A DNA stretch of 64,000 nucleotides from NCBI GenBank assembly GCA_002162675.1, contig MAAE01000030.1, forward strand, positions 1 to 64,000, read 5' to 3'. Positions 1-6,762 of the stretch are shown here, piece after piece. The position numbers and the translations under genes are program-made. Each line of letters starts with the position of its first letter. Position 1 is the stretch's first letter. The stretch comes from Colwellia sp. 39_35_sub15_T18 (lineage in GTDB: Bacteria; Pseudomonadota; Gammaproteobacteria; Enterobacterales; Alteromonadaceae). The notes under the pieces are model-generated. The model was not told where the DNA came from and made no database searches. It saw only the letters and a program-made list of their open reading frames with translations.

Positions 1-12
1 ATGTTTTATCAT

Positions 13-88
13 GCTAGCCTCTGTTTTATATTGTTGACACATATATTATGGCTCTGGTTTTAAAACTAACCCACGGTCAGAGGCTAGC
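13..88. repeat. Inverted repeat with 11-bp perfect arms
   Basis: The arms GCTAGCCTCTG and CAGAGGCTAGC are perfect reverse complements separated by 54 bases; one more pair outside the arms nearly extends them. The loop holds a TTGACA-like hexamer and a GTTTTAAAAC palindrome. It lies just upstream of the first cassette gene and does not have the GTTRRRY/RYYYAAC ends of an attC site. It could be a leader hairpin or the end of an element cut off by the window edge. Confidence 0.4.
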
Positions 89-138
89 ACCTCGTGGGGA
101 GTCATTGTGTCTATGTGTTCATGACATTTGGAGTATTT

Positions 139-351
139 ATGAAAGTTTATCGAAAAATCAAGCAGACTAAATTTATTAAGAATGGCTTGAACGGTTTACT
201 AACAATTCATGATCATGGTGGGATAGCTGTTAGCGTAGATCATAAGTCAATATTCACAGGGCTTAACTACGAAGAAACCGAAAGTTACTTCTACATCGAT
301 AAACCGTCAACCAATGATAAAACTATAATAATGGATCGTCTATTTAGTTAA
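139..351 (+). CDS. Hypothetical small protein, integron cassette gene
   Basis: This is a 70-residue protein of unrecognised family, rich in charged and aromatic residues, with no signal peptide or membrane segment. I chose the ATG that gives MKVYRKIKQ because a GGAG ribosome binding site sits five bases before it; in-frame GTG and ATG codons further upstream would add up to 15 residues. It precedes a small lipoprotein gene by 31 bases with no attC site between them, so both probably belong to one cassette ending at the first attC. Small genes without known relatives are normal for integron cassettes. No function is proposed. Confidence 0.55.
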   Translation: MKVYRKIKQTKFIKNGLNGLLTIHDHGGIAVSVDHKSIFTGLNYEETESYFYIDKPSTNDKTIIMDRLFS

Positions 352-382
352 TCTCACATAATATTTAGGGTATAAATTTATC

Positions 383-649
383 ATGAAAAAATTTATTTTA
401 TTCATTCTATGCGTAGCATTATCAGGGTGTATTACCTCTGAACACTTGGAAATGTACAATGCTGCACATAGTGCAGCACCTGTTGGTGACGAAATAACAG
501 CATTAAAAAAAGAGGCTAAAAGGCGTTGCGATAGTTATGGACTAATTAATATCGAACTAAATAAGTGTATTGACGAGCAATACGATAAATTACATGCGCA
601 ACATGTTGAGGCCGCGAAAGCTGAAAATTCAACGGTAATTCGTAATTGA
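383..649 (+). CDS. Small lipoprotein, integron cassette gene
   Basis: The product is 88 residues. It starts with a short lipoprotein signal peptide (MKKFILFILCVALSGC), with the lipobox LSGC placing the acylated cysteine at residue 16. The rest is hydrophilic and mostly helical in composition, with two further cysteines (near residues 49 and 62) that could pair in the periplasm. The stop codon is one base before the first base of an attC site, the arrangement expected for a gene captured in an integron cassette. The family is not recognised. Residue 18 onward gives no hint of an outer-membrane avoidance signal, so outer-membrane anchoring is the default inference. Confidence 0.65.
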   Translation: MKKFILFILCVALSGCITSEHLEMYNAAHSAAPVGDEITALKKEAKRRCDSYGLINIELNKCIDEQYDKLHAQHVEAAKAENSTVIRN

Positions 650-650
650 A

Positions 651-750
651 CACATAACAAGCTAATAAATAAGGACAAAAAACAGTTTGCTGTTTTCGTT
701 CCTCAACATTTTAGCAAACAATTTTTTGCCCATTATTAGGGCGTTAGGTG
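651..750 (+). other. Integron attC recombination site 1
   Basis: The ends CACATAAC and GTTAGGTG form the R'' and R' boxes; the R' box GTTAGGT fits GTTRRRY. Between them two long arms pair imperfectly: GCTAATAAATAAGGACAAAA on the left with its counterpart TTTTTTGCCCATTATTAGG on the right, and AGTTTGC with GCAAAC further in. The length of about 100 bp, the AGGAC/GCCC inner boxes and the unpaired bases on one arm are the features of Vibrio-type attC sites (VCR-like). The site directly follows the lipoprotein stop codon. Confidence 0.85.
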
Positions 751-995
751 TTTTTTGTTTTAGTGGTATTTATTTGTTTGGTGTAAATAAAGTTTTAACA
801 GCGTAATATTATTTTTTACGTCAGTTAACTTTCGCCAAACTAGGTTAGGTTTTCTCACTAATAAGCTTTGCGCTTTTATTACTGCGTAATGCGGCAAAAC
901 TATTATTGTCGGTTCGACCGATTGTGAGTGGCTCAAATAAATCGGTAAGTCGTACAGGCAACGGTGCGTATAATTTTAGTTTGGTGGGCAGTAAA
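751..995 (+). other. Integron cassette with no evident gene
   Basis: The body between the two attC sites has no open reading frame of useful length on either strand; the longest plus-strand frames end within a few codons. It contains an inverted repeat (CGCCAAACTA near its start and TAGTTTGGTG near its end, nine of ten pairs, about 134 bases apart) and a small GGTTCGACC-type palindrome. The whole body could therefore fold as one structured transcript. Gene-less cassettes are known in large integrons, where some carry promoters or RNA genes. I see no clear promoter or terminator. Confidence 0.55.
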
Positions 996-1095
996 CACCT
1001 AACAAACAAATTAATCAGGACAAATAACAGTTGGTTTTTGCTCCTGCGTCGCCATTTTAACCAACTATTATTTGCCCATTAAATGAGCGTTGACG
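996..1095 (+). other. Integron attC recombination site 2, last of the array
   Basis: The left box CACCTAAC is an exact R'' type (RYYYAAC). The arms ATTAATCAGGACAAATA and TATTTGCCCATTAAAT pair imperfectly, and AGTTGG pairs with CCAACT around the central loop. The right core reads GCGTTGACG, which departs from GTTRRRY after GTT. Because the recombinase cuts after the G, the bases that follow belong to whatever lies downstream, so this mismatch is what the last site of an array joined to ordinary chromosome would show. Confidence 0.8.
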
Positions 1096-1247
1096 TTCTG
1101 TTTTGCAATAGGGTTATTTTTCGGCGCAACAGTCAAAAAGTATTTGAAAAGTGTTAGCATCAATAAGTTTTTAATAAATCAATGATGGTACTTTTAGTTA
1201 TATTGATTTTACTCGTTTTCAAGTCATATATTTAGGAGAATTTAGGT

Positions 1248-1802
1248 TTGGGACAACAATATTTAGAGATTTCGGATAGAAATATTCAATTTATCAGTGA
1301 ACAAAGAATGTATTTCGTCGGTACTGCCACTAAAGATAGTCGTGTGAATATTTCACCCAAGGGCATGGATTCATTTAAAGTGCTAGGCCCAAACCGAGTT
1401 ATTTGGCTTAATGTTACCGGCAGTGGCAATGAAACGTCTGCTCATATTCAACAAGATAATCGCATGACTATTATGTTTTTAGCCTTTGATGGTAGCCCTA
1501 ATATATTACGGTTATATGGGCAGGCAAAAGTCATCCATCAAAATGATGAAACATGGAGTGAACTTGCTTCTCATTTTACCTTGTTGCCAGGTTCAAGGCA
1601 GATATTTGATTTGTCTGTTGATCTTGTTCAAAACTCTTGTGGCAAGTCAGTGCCATTGTATAGTTATGATGAAGATAGAGAGCAACTTAAAAACTGGGCG
1701 ATTAAGCAAGGTGATGATGGTATTAAAAAGTATTGGCAAAAGAAAAATCAAAAAAGCCTTGATGGTTTGGACACTAATATTGTTGAAAAAAATATTTCAT
1801 AA
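1248..1802 (+). CDS. Pyridoxamine 5'-phosphate oxidase-like FMN-binding protein
   Basis: The 184-residue product looks like a member of the PNPOx-like split-barrel family. The opening MGQQYLEISDRNIQFI, the strand VGTATKDSRVNISPKGMD and the stretch RVIWLNVTGSGNETSAH followed by RMTIMFLAFDG are typical of the small 'PPOX class' proteins that bind FMN or F420-like cofactors. The true substrate is unknown for this subgroup; it is not the PdxH enzyme of vitamin B6 synthesis. The start is TTG, supported by an AGGAG site nine bases upstream and by no better start downstream. It is the first chromosomal gene after the integron array. Confidence 0.75.
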   Translation: MGQQYLEISDRNIQFISEQRMYFVGTATKDSRVNISPKGMDSFKVLGPNRVIWLNVTGSGNETSAHIQQDNRMTIMFLAFDGSPNILRLYGQAKVIHQNDETWSELASHFTLLPGSRQIFDLSVDLVQNSCGKSVPLYSYDEDREQLKNWAIKQGDDGIKKYWQKKNQKSLDGLDTNIVEKNIS

Positions 1803-1883
1803 GCCATTAATCTTCCATTTGATGGGTGTTTAGGCTGTAGCATAAGGCAAAACACTGTGAATATTTAGGGCTATGAGTAAATA

Positions 1884-2102
1884 ATGAAAGAAGAACTAAG
1901 AGCTAAAATTATTGAGGTTTGTGATAAGAAAATTGCCAGCAAAGGGGATAATGTTGGTGTTTCATTTTATGCTTTTTTCGCCAATAAAAATGATAACCCA
2001 GAGTTACTTATGGAGGTGGCTACTTGGTGGATTCAAACGCATAAATTAGATCATTTCGTTAAAGCTTATAAAATTAAAGAAATGGTAACTAATGGTTTGT
2101 AG
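1884..2102 (+). CDS. Small conserved-looking protein of unknown function
   Basis: The product is a 72-residue soluble protein beginning MKEELRAKIIEVCDKKIASK and carrying a central aromatic cluster (SFYAFFANK) and a WW pair in TWWIQTH. The composition looks like a compact alpha-helical domain. It vaguely recalls a small gammaproteobacterial family of unknown function (DUF6500), but this is from memory and not secure. It follows the PPOX-like gene by 81 bases in the same direction and could be cotranscribed with it. Confidence 0.6.
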   Translation: MKEELRAKIIEVCDKKIASKGDNVGVSFYAFFANKNDNPELLMEVATWWIQTHKLDHFVKAYKIKEMVTNGL

Positions 2103-2178
2103 CGGCATAGCGTTTTTTAAGCAGTAAAAAACCAGCATTTAAAGTAAGCTGGTTTTGAATTGAATATTAACAACAATA

Positions 2179-2415
2179 TTACTGAGCTATTTTTACTCGG
2201 ATCTTGTTTTTAGCAACCCTTGTTTCATGTAGGCTAGCTATTGCTAATTTTGCTTCATTTTCATTAGGCATTTCAACAAAGGCAAAGCCTTTTGATTTAC
2301 CTGTTTCTTGGTCTAAAACTAAGTTACATTCAGTGACAGAACCATGAGCTGAAAATATAATGCGAATTTCTTGCTCGGTAGTTGAGCGTGAAAGGTTACG
2401 AACTAAAAGTTTCAT
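2179..2415 (-). CDS. RRM-domain RNA-binding protein
   Basis: The product is 78 residues and consists of a single RNA recognition motif. RNP-2 is KLLVRNL right at the N terminus and RNP-1 is KGFAFVEM at about residues 39-46, both with the aromatic and basic residues used for RNA contact. Similar short RRM proteins of bacteria (cyanobacterial Rbp type) bind single-stranded RNA and are often cold-induced. I chose the ATG giving MKLLVRNL; the frame stays open for 17 more codons upstream to a TTG, but the RRM fold begins at this methionine. It converges with the preceding small gene. Confidence 0.8.
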   Translation of the reverse strand: MKLLVRNLSRSTTEQEIRIIFSAHGSVTECNLVLDQETGKSKGFAFVEMPNENEAKLAIASLHETRVAKNKIRVKIAQ

Positions 2416-2727
2416 AATTAACCGTTGGTATGTTATTTCGGCCTGAATTATCGCACATATTTGCAATAGACCAAGATATATTGTGCATTTAGAGAAAGTT
2501 TAGGGCAGTCTTTGTGCTTTATCTCTTAAGCTAATTTACCTTATTACGACCTGCTGCTAGTGCTTGAACATAGCTTATACTTAATCATTACTGGTTGTTA
2601 CGGGAAAAATGATTATTATTTAAGACTAAAGGCGTATATAAAAATAACCATAAAAAAATTAGCATTAAGTTAATCAAATTTAGTTAAAAATTATTACACT
2701 GGGTGTATAACCCCAAAGGAATATCTC
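2416..2727. other. Intergenic region between RRM gene and acs
   Basis: The region is divergent and should hold promoters for both flanking genes. It is very AT-rich towards acs, and TTACAC followed by GTATAA lies within 50 bases of the acs start. No clear operator, terminator or gene was seen. Confidence 0.4.
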
Positions 2728-4674
2728 ATGAATGAATTGAAACCTTGTTATCCCGTGTCAGACAAAGCTAAGGCGCATACCCATATTGATAGTGCCACTT
2801 ACGATGCTATGTATAAGCAGTCTATCGAGCAACCTGATGTTTTTTGGGGGGAGCAGGCGAAAGAGTTTATTGATTGGTATCAACCTTGGGATAGTGTCAG
2901 TAAAATTGATTTGAAAAACTCTGAAATCAACTGGTTTTCAGGGGCTAAATTAAACGTCAGCTATAACTGTATTGACCGTCATTTAGCCACTAAAGCAAAT
3001 AGCACGGCCATTATTTTTGAGGGGGACGATCCTTCAGATGACCTGAAAGTGACTTACCAAGAGTTACATGATCATGTTTGTCGTTTTGCTAACTTATTAA
3101 AAGAACGCGGCGTTAAAAAAGGTGATCGTGTTTGTATTTACATGCCGATGATCCCAGAAGTGGGTTATGCCATGTTAGCATGTGCGCGTATTGGTGCTAT
3201 TCATTCGGTGGTTTTTGGCGGTTTTTCTACCGAGTCAATTAAAGCCCGCGTTCTTGATGCTGACTGTCAGGTAGTTATCACCGCAGATGAATCTGTACGT
3301 GGCGGCAAATGTATACCGCTTAAAGCCAATGTTGATGCGGCAGTTGTTGATTGCCCTAACGTTCATTCGGTTATTGTGGTTACTCGTACTGGTGGTGATG
3401 TCGCTTGGAACGAAAAAGTAGATATTAACTACGCCGATGCTGTTGCTAATTTACCGGCCGTTTGCGAACCAGAAATTATGGATGCTGAAGATCCATTGTT
3501 TATTTTATATACCTCGGGTTCAACAGGCACACCAAAAGGTGTGGTTCACACTTGTGGTGGTTATATTTTGTACGCTGCTATGACCCATAAATATGTATTT
3601 GATTATAAAGAAGATGAAATTTACTGGTGTACTGCCGATGCCGGTTGGATTACGGGTCATTCTTATATTTTTTACGGCCCGTTAGCTAATGGTGCCACAA
3701 CGTTAGTATTTGAAGGTGTACCAACATACCCTGATGCCGGTCGTTTTTGGCAGGTATGTGAAAAACATAAGGTTAATGTATTTTATACCGCACCGACCGC
3801 AATTCGCGCCTTAATGAGTCTTGGTAACGAATTGGTTGAAAAAGCTGATTTGTCATCATTACGCTTATTAGGAACAGTAGGTGAACCCATTAATCCTGAA
3901 GCGTGGCATTGGTATTATGAGGTGGTTGGTAAGAGCAACTGTCCTGTGGTTGATACGTGGTGGCAAACAGAAACTGGCGGCATCATGATCACCTCATTGC
4001 CGGGCGCGGTTGATATGAAACCGGGTTGTGCCGGTAAACCTTTCTTTGGCGTACAACCGGCCTTATTTGATAAAGACGGTAATACGCTTGAGGGGGAAAA
4101 CCAAGGCCTATTAGTGATGACGGCTAGCTGGCCGGGGCAATTACGCACTGTGTATGGTGATCATAATCGTTTCTATCAAACTTATTTAGGTCAGTATCCG
4201 GGTAATTACTTCACTGGTGATGGCGCTAAACGTGATGAAGACGGTTTTTATTGGATCACAGGTCGTGTTGACGATGTGTTAAATGTATCGGGTCATCGCT
4301 TAGGTACTGCTGAAATTGAAAGTGCTTTAGTGCTTCATCCTACGGTTGCTGAAGCGGCTGTTGTTGGTTATCCACATGAAATAAAAGGCCAAGGTGTTTA
4401 TTGTTATGTAACTTTAATGGCCAATGCAGAAGAGTCAGATGAGCTTAATAAAGAGCTAAAAGAGTTTGTTGCGAAAGAATTAGGCCGTTTTGCTAAACCT
4501 GATTACTTACAATGGGCGCCGGGGCTACCTAAAACACGTTCAGGGAAAATTATGCGTCGTATTTTACGTAAAATTGCTGAAAATGACGTAGACAGCTTAG
4601 GTGATACCTCAACACTTGCTGACCCAAGTGTGGTGGAAGACTTAATTGATAAACGTATTGTTCACGGTGGTTAA
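2728..4674 (+). CDS. acs: Acetyl-coenzyme A synthetase
   Basis: This enzyme activates acetate to acetyl-CoA through acetyl-AMP in the cytoplasm. The 648-residue length is standard. The adenylate-forming motifs are all visible: the phosphate loop [11 protein letters not shown] at about 261-271, WWQTETGG at about 410-417, YFTGD near 490, the hinge-region [13 protein letters not shown] near 510, and the C-terminal [11 protein letters not shown], whose lysine is the residue acetylated in known Acs enzymes to switch activity off. An AAAGGA site lies upstream of the ATG. The gene is monocistronic: it is followed by a block of tandem repeats and a terminator. Confidence 0.95.
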   Translation: MNELKPCYPVSDKAKAHTHIDSATYDAMYKQSIEQPDVFWGEQAKEFIDWYQPWDSVSKIDLKNSEINWFSGAKLNVSYNCIDRHLATKANSTAIIFEGDDPSDDLKVTYQELHDHVCRFANLLKERGVKKGDRVCIYMPMIPEVGYAMLACARIGAIHSVVFGGFSTESIKARVLDADCQVVITADESVRGGKCIPLKANVDAAVVDCPNVHSVIVVTRTGGDVAWNEKVDINYADAVANLPAVCEPEIMDAEDPLFILYTSGSTGTPKGVVHTCGGYILYAAMTHKYVFDYKEDEIYWCTADAGWITGHSYIFYGPLANGATTLVFEGVPTYPDAGRFWQVCEKHKVNVFYTAPTAIRALMSLGNELVEKADLSSLRLLGTVGEPINPEAWHWYYEVVGKSNCPVVDTWWQTETGGIMITSLPGAVDMKPGCAGKPFFGVQPALFDKDGNTLEGENQGLLVMTASWPGQLRTVYGDHNRFYQTYLGQYPGNYFTGDGAKRDEDGFYWITGRVDDVLNVSGHRLGTAEIESALVLHPTVAEAAVVGYPHEIKGQGVYCYVTLMANAEESDELNKELKEFVAKELGRFAKPDYLQWAPGLPKTRSGKIMRRILRKIAENDVDSLGDTSTLADPSVVEDLIDKRIVHGG

Positions 4675-4690
4675 TCGTAATATTCGGTAA

Positions 4691-4738
4691 ACTAATACCG
4701 TAACTAATACCATAACTAGTATCGTAGCTAGTACCTAC
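4691..4738. repeat. Four 12-bp tandem repeats
   Basis: Four head-to-tail units follow the acs stop codon: ACTAATACCGTA, ACTAATACCATA, ACTAGTATCGTA and GCTAGTACCTAC. The units diverge by one to four bases, so the array is not a fresh duplication. Confidence 0.75.
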
Positions 4739-4742
4739 CTAA

Positions 4743-4765
4743 AAGCGCCAGTTGGCGCTTTTTTT
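4743..4765 (+). terminator. Rho-independent terminator of acs
   Basis: AAGCGCCA and TGGCGCTT form a tight hairpin followed by a run of T residues. It ends the acs transcript. Confidence 0.85.
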
Positions 4766-4807
4766 ATGACTTTTATTTAATGGCCTTTATTCATTGAAAA
4801 ATAAGCC

Positions 4808-4880
4808 TTGTCATTTAAATGAAATATTACTGTCAATAAAGAGTCATATTTTTAAAGTATTTCTGTCATTTTTCTCTTGT
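4808..4880 (+). promoter_or_regulatory. Set of PHO-box-like repeats upstream of the lipoprotein-receptor genes
   Basis: The best match is CTGTCAATAAAGAGTCAT, which has the 7-4-7 arrangement of a PhoB box (CTGTCAT, four A/T, CTGTCAY) with only a few mismatches. A weaker copy (TTGTCATTTAAATGAAAT) starts exactly 22 bases earlier, and a third CTGTCAT half-site starts 33 bases later. All are therefore in phase with the 11-bp period of PhoB subunits. The set ends about 75 bases before the lipoprotein start. Binding by PhoB is inferred from the pattern. Confidence 0.55.
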
Positions 4881-4904
4881 AGCATGTAGCCCAAATTAAT
4901 CTTG

Positions 4905-4918
4905 ATACCAATTGGTAT
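4905..4918. promoter_or_regulatory. 14-bp perfect palindrome
   Basis: ATACCAATTGGTAT is a perfect palindrome in the leader, about 38 bases before the lipoprotein start. It may be an operator. It may equally be part of an AT-rich intergenic repeat common in this group of bacteria. Confidence 0.35.
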
Positions 4919-4955
4919 TACTTGGTCTACAACAATTCTGCGGAGCAGAGATAAA

Positions 4956-6632
4956 ATGCAAATAACATTAAAAAATATTTTTCAAGTAAGTATAGTTGCT
5001 GGTGCATTAGCGTTGGCTGGTTGTGGCGGTGATATAAATGTTACTCCAACAGTAAATGACACGAGTGTTGATAACAGCACTAATAATTCTAATAACGTAA
5101 CAGAGACACCTGTTGTAGATACCAACCCGTGTGCTACACGTGGTGACTTACAAGGTGCTTATGACGGTCAAGATTGTGTTTATAGTGCTGCTTTTGCCAG
5201 CAAAAATGTAGAAATTACAGAAGACCTTACTTTTGCTGACCTTGCTAGTGATGGTGTGCATGTTTTTAACGGTGCGTTATTAATTGGTAAAAATTGTGAT
5301 ACTACTACTGCTTGTACCGTGGTCGCTAATGGTCCTACTTTAACGGTTGAAGCGGGTGCTGATTTAGCTTTTGATTCAGGTGAAGCGATTATTCGCATTG
5401 CTCGAGGCGCAAAAATAAATGCCATAGGTACATTAGAAAAACCTATTAACTTTACCTCTGCTAATTCTTATTCTCGCCTAGATGTTGTGGGTGATGGTGC
5501 GCAATTTGCTGATTGGGGCGGTATCATTATTAATGGTTTTGGTATTACTAATCAATGTACTGATGTACAACGTGATGCGACTACTTGTAATGCACCAACC
5601 GAAGGTGTATTAAGCCACTTTGGTGGTAACGACAATGCTGATAATAGCGGAACTATTCAATACGCTAAAATTTGGTATGCAGGCTCTGGTCCTAAAACGG
5701 GTGGTGCTGGTGACGATCTTAACTCATTAACATTAAATGCTGTTGGTTCAGGCTCTTCTTTTGATTATATCCATATTCATCAAGGTTTTGATGATGGTAT
5801 AGAGTTTTTTGGTGGTGCTTCAACGCTTAAGCATATTGTTGTTACTGATACGCAAGATGATGGTATTGATATTGATGGCGGCTGGCAAGGTAAAGCTCAA
5901 TACATATTAGTTAAACACGGTACTGTTGAGAGTAAAAGAGAAGTAATAAGTCCTGCTATTTTTGATAAGGATGGTGTTGAAGAAAAACCAGAAGAAATCT
6001 TTCCTGCGGGCACACCATTATTTATGGGTAACAATGGTTTTGAAACCGATGGTGAGAAAAATTCAGGCGCAGAATATAGCCAAGCACCAGCCTCTAATCC
6101 TACCATTGCTAACGTAACTGTTATTACGACTGATGGTAAATCTTTACGTGATGGTGACCCTTCTCAAGCGTTTAAATTCGATGATGCTATTCAAGGTGCT
6201 TACTATAACGTGCTAATGGTTAAAACTGATGGTACTAACGGTACTGATTGTGTGCAGTTTAAAGGTGACGGTGAGAAAAGTGCCGATCAACTTTCTTTCA
6301 CAAGCTCAGCAATGGCATGTGTAAACGAATTTAAAGGCGATACCTTTGGTGACTCTGCTCCAGTAGCATTACAAGCAACAGCTAAAACTGCTTGGTTTGA
6401 TAACTCAGGTGCAAACGAACGTATTGGCGGTAATGCCTCAGTGCTTGTTGCAAACGGTTTTGCTACGGATACTGCTTCTACAGATATAACAGTAACGGCT
6501 GATGATTTAACGTCTTTAAATGATGATTTCTTTGAGACAGTAGATTATGTTGGCGCTGTATCTGATCAAGATACTGGCTCAAATTGGTATAAGTGGGTTG
6601 AAACAGCAATTACTGCGGCTGATCAAGATTAA
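4956..6632 (+). CDS. Outer-membrane lipoprotein, probable right-handed beta-helix, partner of the next receptor
   Basis: The product is 558 residues when started at MQITLKNIF. This ATG follows a CGGAG site, whereas the frame is open upstream without one. A signal peptide ends in a lipobox (ALALAGC). A Thr/Asn-rich linker follows, then repeated short strands separated by Gly/Asp turns such as GSSFDYIHIHQGFDDGIEFFGG and DDGIDIDGG. These are typical of pectate-lyase-like parallel beta-helices. Several cysteines could form disulfides. No glycosidase or lyase catalytic set was recognised. It sits 130 bases upstream of a TonB-dependent receptor behind the PHO-like boxes, so a role as the surface lipoprotein that binds ligand for that receptor is inferred. 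Confidence 0.7.
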   Translation: MQITLKNIFQVSIVAGALALAGCGGDINVTPTVNDTSVDNSTNNSNNVTETPVVDTNPCATRGDLQGAYDGQDCVYSAAFASKNVEITEDLTFADLASDGVHVFNGALLIGKNCDTTTACTVVANGPTLTVEAGADLAFDSGEAIIRIARGAKINAIGTLEKPINFTSANSYSRLDVVGDGAQFADWGGIIINGFGITNQCTDVQRDATTCNAPTEGVLSHFGGNDNADNSGTIQYAKIWYAGSGPKTGGAGDDLNSLTLNAVGSGSSFDYIHIHQGFDDGIEFFGGASTLKHIVVTDTQDDGIDIDGGWQGKAQYILVKHGTVESKREVISPAIFDKDGVEEKPEEIFPAGTPLFMGNNGFETDGEKNSGAEYSQAPASNPTIANVTVITTDGKSLRDGDPSQAFKFDDAIQGAYYNVLMVKTDGTNGTDCVQFKGDGEKSADQLSFTSSAMACVNEFKGDTFGDSAPVALQATAKTAWFDNSGANERIGGNASVLVANGFATDTASTDITVTADDLTSLNDDFFETVDYVGAVSDQDTGSNWYKWVETAITAADQD

Positions 6633-6762
6633 TTTTAGTTCTTTTAAACGAATTGATAAAAGTGTTTTTTATACATTTTTATCATAATTCCAAAAAGAAT
6701 AGGTTGTAAAAATAGGTGCTTTTAATATGCGCCTATTTTTTATTTGAGGATAAAATTTCCAG

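Noticed and set aside
27..50. TTGACA (34-39) as a cassette promoter or as the core of an earlier attC (GTTGACA)
   Set aside because: No -10 with suitable spacing is convincing, and the upstream sequence lacks the paired GCCC-type arm of an attC.
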